Of a DNA stretch of 60,289 bases, positions 56,474-60,289 are shown one piece after another. Below the pieces are notes generated by a model. It searched no databases. It worked only from the letters and a program-made list of their open reading frames with translations, and had not been told where the DNA came from. Origin of the DNA: Bacteroidales bacterium (GTDB lineage Bacteria > Bacteroidota > Bacteroidia > Bacteroidales > UBA3824); the NCBI GenBank assembly GCA_024413595.1, contig JAKSUC010000016.1, forward strand, positions 1 to 60,289, in the 5' to 3' direction. Each line of letters starts with the position of its first letter. The first letter of the stretch is position 1. The position numbers were made by a program, and so were the translations under genes.

Positions 56474-57145
56474 TCAATTATTTACCATACACACCATTCC
56501 ATTTCCCAAACTTGCGCTTTTTCCCAAGCCTATAAAATCGGGAAGACTTATATTGGTGGTGAAAATCAAATCGAAACTCATCAATTTTACACCTTTATAT
56601 TGTTGTCTTCCGACGTGTAGTATTTTGTCGATACGGCAGAGAATTTGTGACTCTACTGTTATACCTACACCTTTAAGAAATGATAAAATGTTACCTATCA
56701 ATATTTTTTGTAAAAAATTATCTCGTTCTAAATCTGACTGAAAATTTCTAAATTGCTTATAATTGTCACCATTAAGAGGTAACCAATTGCGCAAATAATA
56801 TTGAAATTCATCTTGCCAAAGTTGAACATTATAATTTTTCGCAAAAATTTGATCTACAACCATTTCAACAGAACGTTCGCCTAATTTAAAATTAAAATTT
56901 CCTGTCGAAAAAAATTGTCCTATTTCTTGCGTACCTTCTGCTACACAAACAATAGACGCTCTTTTATTTATGCGCTTATATTGAATTAATGGATAGGCGT
57001 AACGAAAATTATCACCTATGTGATTATGAAAAAGCAAATCATTTTTGCCTTCTAATGAATTTATCACTGCTCCTCGGAATGATTGCAATTCATTATGTTG
57101 CAATTCATTCTCAAATTTTATTGTTAATACTTGTAATCTCGACAC
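56474..57145 (-). CDS. cas6: CRISPR repeat endoribonuclease Cas6
   Basis: The 223-residue protein is a double-ferredoxin Cas6: the first strand is LQVLTIKFENEL, and the C-terminal glycine-rich loop is GLGKSASLGNGMV (about 206-218). Cas6 cuts the pre-crRNA within each repeat. The start codon is GTG at 57145-57143, chosen because MSRLQVLTIKF is the natural beginning of the first beta strand and no better ATG exists upstream. It leads the effector operon in front of cas10. The conserved LLFHNHIGDNFRYAYPLIQY segment, with its histidine, lies near residues 37-56. Confidence 0.87.
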   Translation of the reverse strand: MSRLQVLTIKFENELQHNELQSFRGAVINSLEGKNDLLFHNHIGDNFRYAYPLIQYKRINKRASIVCVAEGTQEIGQFFSTGNFNFKLGERSVEMVVDQIFAKNYNVQLWQDEFQYYLRNWLPLNGDNYKQFRNFQSDLERDNFLQKILIGNILSFLKGVGITVESQILCRIDKILHVGRQQYKGVKLMSFDLIFTTNISLPDFIGLGKSASLGNGMVCMVNN

Positions 57146-57290
57146 TTTTTGTTAATTTTTTTTTTGTAATTTACAAAGAATAAAAACTAAAGTCAAGCAA
57201 TAAACATATTATTAAAAAAAAAATATTTATTGCATTGAATTACAAGAATAACACTTAACTATGAAACCTATTTGCAGTGTTAAAATTTTT

Positions 57291-58304
57291 TTATTTATAA
57301 AAATTTAATGAAGTTTTTAAAATTTCTATATGCTTATCAACAAGTGATTTAGGAGAGATAATTTTTATAAAAGGAATAAAAGAAAGCAAAGTATGTTCAA
57401 GTTCATAATTTATTTTTACCTTTAAATGAACATCCAAAACATCATTTTCCCAATGTTGAATTTGCGACTCGTGAATTGGTTTTGTAGCAACATAATGCGC
57501 TGTTTTACCATATACTTTAAAATGAATATCCTCAATTTTTTCATCTTGATAAACTGTAACACCAACAACATCTGAATAATAATCTTTAATATCAAATGTA
57601 GACTCTATAAATTCTTGATTTTCTATATATATTTGCTCAACTCGGTCGAGAGGTAAATTATAAAGGCGAGTTTTATCTTCATGATTTAAACAAATTAAAA
57701 ACCAACGATTATTATATTCTTTTAAACAATATGGAGAAATTATAAAATTATTTTTTTCTTTACTACAAAATTCATTATAAACAATTTTTAGAACACATTT
57801 ATTTTGAATTGCATTTAAACACTTTTCCCACCATTCGTTAAGACCTGACACATAATTATTTTTCTCAAAAATTACAGTTGGATTATTTTGTTGATTATAA
57901 TTTTCTGAAATCAATTGTGATAATTGTACTTTAAACTCACTAATTCTATCAATTTGTTCAATACCAGATATTTGCTCTGTTAAATCAAGTATTGATTTAA
58001 TAAGACTTTTTTGTTGTTCGTTTAACGATAAATTTTCTATAGAATAATCTGTATCTTCATAACGATAAATTTTTTTCTTACCATCAAACAAAGTTTCATC
58101 AAATTTAACATTCCATTTTGGGTTGATTTTCATTTCTGCAATATCGCTTTTAATTTGTCGTTCCGAAACTGTTGGAAGTCCATTTTCCTTTAGTTTTTCA
58201 TTCACGTATTTACATAAAATATCAATAGTAAAATTTCTGTATTTATTTCTAAAACAATCATTTAGAATTAAATAGCGATACATTGCATTTTTGTTTGTTG
58301 GCAT
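57291..58304 (-). CDS. WYL domain transcriptional regulator upstream of cas6
   Basis: The 337-residue protein has an N-terminal winged helix (IDILCKYVNEKLKENGLPTV, then SERQIKSDIAEMK) and a WYL domain. CVLKIVYNEFCSKEKNNFII is followed by SPYCLKEYNNRWFLICLNHE, the conserved P-x-x-L...R-W-F/Y-L motif, and a WCX-like C-terminal dimerisation region. Such proteins regulate CRISPR and other defence operons, often as repressors; Sll7009 of Synechocystis is one example. It lies 145 bases upstream of cas6 on the same strand and has its own likely promoter. It is the best candidate for the controller of this cas operon. Confidence 0.87.
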   Translation of the reverse strand: MPTNKNAMYRYLILNDCFRNKYRNFTIDILCKYVNEKLKENGLPTVSERQIKSDIAEMKINPKWNVKFDETLFDGKKKIYRYEDTDYSIENLSLNEQQKSLIKSILDLTEQISGIEQIDRISEFKVQLSQLISENYNQQNNPTVIFEKNNYVSGLNEWWEKCLNAIQNKCVLKIVYNEFCSKEKNNFIISPYCLKEYNNRWFLICLNHEDKTRLYNLPLDRVEQIYIENQEFIESTFDIKDYYSDVVGVTVYQDEKIEDIHFKVYGKTAHYVATKPIHESQIQHWENDVLDVHLKVKINYELEHTLLSFIPFIKIISPKSLVDKHIEILKTSLNFYK

Positions 58305-58320
58305 AATTATTAATTTTTTG

Positions 58321-58352
58321 CAAGTATAAAAAAATTATCTTTCAAAGTCAAA
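58321..58352 (-). promoter_or_regulatory. Probable promoter of the WYL regulator
   Basis: On the minus strand, TTTG (58352-58349), a 20-base spacer and TATACTTG (58328-58321) fit the consensus with one mismatch in the -7 box. The short distance to the start codon at 58304 gives a very short leader. Confidence 0.45.
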
Positions 58353-58388
58353 TTTATCATAAATATTAATAATTGTATTTTAAAATAA

Positions 58389-59840
58389 CTACTTATTAAT
58401 CAAATCCTTTCCTGTAATAACATTTAAAATTCTACTGCTATATTCATTAGATTTTAAGCCGAATGTTGTTATAAATGTTAAATGAATATTTGCAAAATCT
58501 TTCTTACGTTTTTCAACCATTTCTGACAAAACAGTATATTTATGTCTTAATTCTTCATCATATTGTTTAGTAATTTTGAATTGTTCGGTATAAAACTTTA
58601 TTTCACAAAGATTTAAAACTCTGTCTGTTCGTTCAATTACCATATCAATTTGAACTCCATCTTCCTCTTTGCTAGCCTTTTGAATATATGGATAAACTTC
58701 TGATTGAATACCACTTATACCAAGTTTTTCTTTTATTTTATTAATATGAGAATAACATACTTCTTCAAATGCAAATCCACGCCATGAATTTAATTTTGAC
58801 GATTGATTATTTTTTTGCCAATAACTTGAATTTGAGCTAATTGACTCAAAATAATTATAAAACAAACAATAACTATCTATCAATTTGTAATGAATATCTT
58901 TTTTTGTTAATCCAAAAGGAATATATGAAATAATTAAATCATTAATTTCTAATGTATTAAGCATATTTGAAAGTCCGCCTCCGTATGGTATTTTTGTTAT
59001 TTCTGCTATTTCTTTACGTGTAAATCCAATACGTTTTTGGGCTAAACATTTTACTATATTTTTATAACCTTCGGCATTTATAAAAATTGATGAAAATAAT
59101 CTGTTGTATTCTAATCTAAGTTTTGAATTTTTCTTAAAAAAAAGATTATCAATATTTTGAGCTAATGATAAATTAGGTTCTAACATATCTAAATAATAAG
59201 GTATTCCTCCCATAATCATATAATTTTGTATTTGATCGTAGGTGTCAAAACTTATATTTTTTGTTTTATAATATTCTTTGCATTCTGCCAAAGTAAAAGG
59301 TGAAAGTTTTATTTCTCTAGTAACTCGATTATAAAGTCCTCCATGATTATTTATCAATTTATCTGTTATCCAAGAAGTTGCGCTACCACAAACTATTAAT
59401 AATATATCTTTTTGTCTTGAAGCCCAGCCATTCCAAAAATGTTCAAATCCTGTCATAAAACCTGATTTTGGTGTATCCATCCAAGGCATTTCGTCTATAA
59501 ATATTACACGGCGTTTATTCTTAACAGTCTTAATATTTGACAATAACGAAATCAATAATTCAAATGCTTCTAACCAATTTTTAGGTTTTGTGTTTATTTG
59601 TAACCCATAATGTATCAATGAATAACAAAAATTTTGAAGTTGATTTTCTAATGTATTTTGATTTTCAATAGGGGATAATCCGGTATGATAAAAACACATT
59701 TCTTTCTTAAATAATTCAGAAATCAAATAAGTTTTTCCAACGCGTCTTCTTCCAAATACAACCAAAAATTCAGATTTCTTAGATTGGTAAATCTTTTGAA
59801 TTTCAGCCACTTCCTTGTCTCTTCCTACAACTTCGTTCAT
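58389..59840 (-). CDS. AAA family ATPase with DUF234-like nuclease-type C-terminus
   Basis: The 483-residue protein begins VVGRDKEVAEIQKIYQSKKS and has Walker A VVFGRRRVGKTYLI and Walker B RRVIFIDEMPWMDTP. A winged-helix segment follows (FTRKEIAEITKIPYGGGLS), then a C-terminal domain with the PD-(D/E)xK-like residues in GVQIDMVIERTDRVLNLCEIKFY. This is the archaeal-type ATPase/DUF234 architecture, widespread in Bacteroidota and often multicopy, with unknown function. It is separated from the WYL gene by 84 bases. Its promoter overlaps a tandem repeat array. Confidence 0.87.
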   Translation of the reverse strand: MNEVVGRDKEVAEIQKIYQSKKSEFLVVFGRRRVGKTYLISELFKKEMCFYHTGLSPIENQNTLENQLQNFCYSLIHYGLQINTKPKNWLEAFELLISLLSNIKTVKNKRRVIFIDEMPWMDTPKSGFMTGFEHFWNGWASRQKDILLIVCGSATSWITDKLINNHGGLYNRVTREIKLSPFTLAECKEYYKTKNISFDTYDQIQNYMIMGGIPYYLDMLEPNLSLAQNIDNLFFKKNSKLRLEYNRLFSSIFINAEGYKNIVKCLAQKRIGFTRKEIAEITKIPYGGGLSNMLNTLEINDLIISYIPFGLTKKDIHYKLIDSYCLFYNYFESISSNSSYWQKNNQSSKLNSWRGFAFEEVCYSHINKIKEKLGISGIQSEVYPYIQKASKEEDGVQIDMVIERTDRVLNLCEIKFYTEQFKITKQYDEELRHKYTVLSEMVEKRKKDFANIHLTFITTFGLKSNEYSSRILNVITGKDLINK

Positions 59841-59867
59841 GATATTTGGTATTAATTTATTGATTTA

Positions 59868-59898
59868 CAAATATACGATTTTTTATTTAATGTGGCAA
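59868..59898 (-). promoter_or_regulatory. Promoter of the AAA/DUF234 gene, -33 box inside the first tandem repeat
   Basis: On the minus strand, TTG (59898-59896), a 20-base spacer and TATATTTG (59875-59868) match the consensus. The TTG is part of the GTTGCCACATT arm of the first 53-bp repeat unit, so anything bound to the repeats would affect this promoter. Confidence 0.55.
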
Positions 59899-60289
59899 CT
59901 TTTAAGTATTATATTTTGCCACATTGTTCAATTTTTATATCAATGTGGCAACTTATAGTTTTTATATTCTGCCACATTTCCCAATTTTTATATCAATGTG
60001 GCAACTTATAGTTTTTATATTTTGCCACATTACCCAATTTTTATATCAATGTGGCAACTTATAGTTTTTATAATTTGCCACATTGCCCAATTTTTATATC
60101 AATGTGGCAACTTATAGTTTTTATATTCTGCCACATTGCCCAATTTTTATATCAATGTGGCAACTTATAGTTTTTATATTCTGCCACATTGCCCAATTTT
60201 TATATCAATGTGGCAACTTATAGTTTTTATATTCTGCCACATTGCCCAATTTTTATATCAATGTGGCAACTTATAGTTTTTATATTCTG
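59888..60289. repeat. 53-bp tandem repeat array with alternating inverted arms
   Basis: Units start at 59888, 59941, 59994, 60047, 60100, 60153, 60206 and 60259 (the last cut by the window edge), exactly 53 bases apart and without spacers. Each unit holds CAATGTGGCAACTTATAG and a TGCCACATTG arm. TGTGGCA pairs with TGCCACA inside a unit, and GCCACATTG pairs with CAATGTGGC of the next unit, so the array is an alternating series of inverted repeats. The unit nearest the gene is the most diverged; units from 60100 on look identical. The array occupies the upstream region of the AAA/DUF234 gene and contains no open frame of note. Confidence 0.95.

Noticed and set aside
59888..60289. Second CRISPR array
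   Set aside because: Units follow each other every 53 bases without variable spacers, so this is a tandem repeat.
1..60289. tRNA or rRNA genes, insertion sequences
   Set aside because: No cloverleaf-like GTTCGA arm with CCA-type acceptor, no rRNA-like sequence and no transposase-like frame was seen. A covariance-model scan was not possible.

Overview
This is low-GC DNA from a Bacteroidota bacterium, probably a member of the Bacteroidales. The evidence is the promoter style (TTTG, about 19-20 bases, then TAnnTTTG), many secreted lipoproteins, a PorE-like OmpA protein, GH2 and GH95 glycosidases, and VirE_N-like and WYL-rich accessory genes.

Layout. 1-547: start of an AAA-ATPase-like gene on the minus strand. 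748-8024: plus-strand set of a flavin reductase, a YbjN-like protein, a trypsin-like protease with zinc ribbon and YbjN-like tail, a lipoprotein and a giant STAND-like NTPase/WD40 membrane protein. These look like an NTP-dependent signalling or conflict module. 8289-15729: minus-strand sensory operon (two membrane GAF proteins without output domains, a YfiR-like protein, a hybrid histidine kinase). 15928-25124: housekeeping block (ACT-domain regulator, lysC, lysA, porE-like, priA, aspartate aminotransferase). 25247-31748: two glycosidase lipoproteins flanking a decayed MqsR/MqsA-type toxin-antitoxin pair.

32521-58304: a large type III CRISPR-Cas locus. The array has 70 repeats of 37 nt and 69 spacers. 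Its leader, with a near-perfect Bacteroidota promoter, lies at the right end, so crRNAs are read leftward. Next to the leader is an adaptation operon on the minus strand, in transcription order: SF1 helicase, TPR plus cold-shock-like protein, Cas1, a VirE_N/AEP-type primase-polymerase (CAPP-like) and Cas2. Further right come a DUF697-like small protein, a WYL protein and the effector operon: Cas6, HD-less Cas10 with GGDD, Csx10-like RAMP, fused Cas7-Cas7, a TIGR04423-like small subunit, a TIGR03986-like RAMP, an unknown 97-residue protein, a Csx2-type CARF-HEPN RNase, a small CARF-like/ring-nuclease candidate and a second CARF-HEPN RNase. A WYL regulator stands upstream of cas6. The architecture is III-D-like with cyclic-oligoadenylate signalling.

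Many spacers read as open protein code on the plus strand, so the crRNAs would be antisense to target mRNA. Three spacers tile one stretch of a single target. The effector genes are clearly richer in GC than the adaptation genes, which suggests a mosaic origin.

58389-60289: an AAA ATPase with a DUF234-like nuclease tail, whose promoter runs into a 53-bp tandem repeat array of alternating inverted arms that continues past the window edge.
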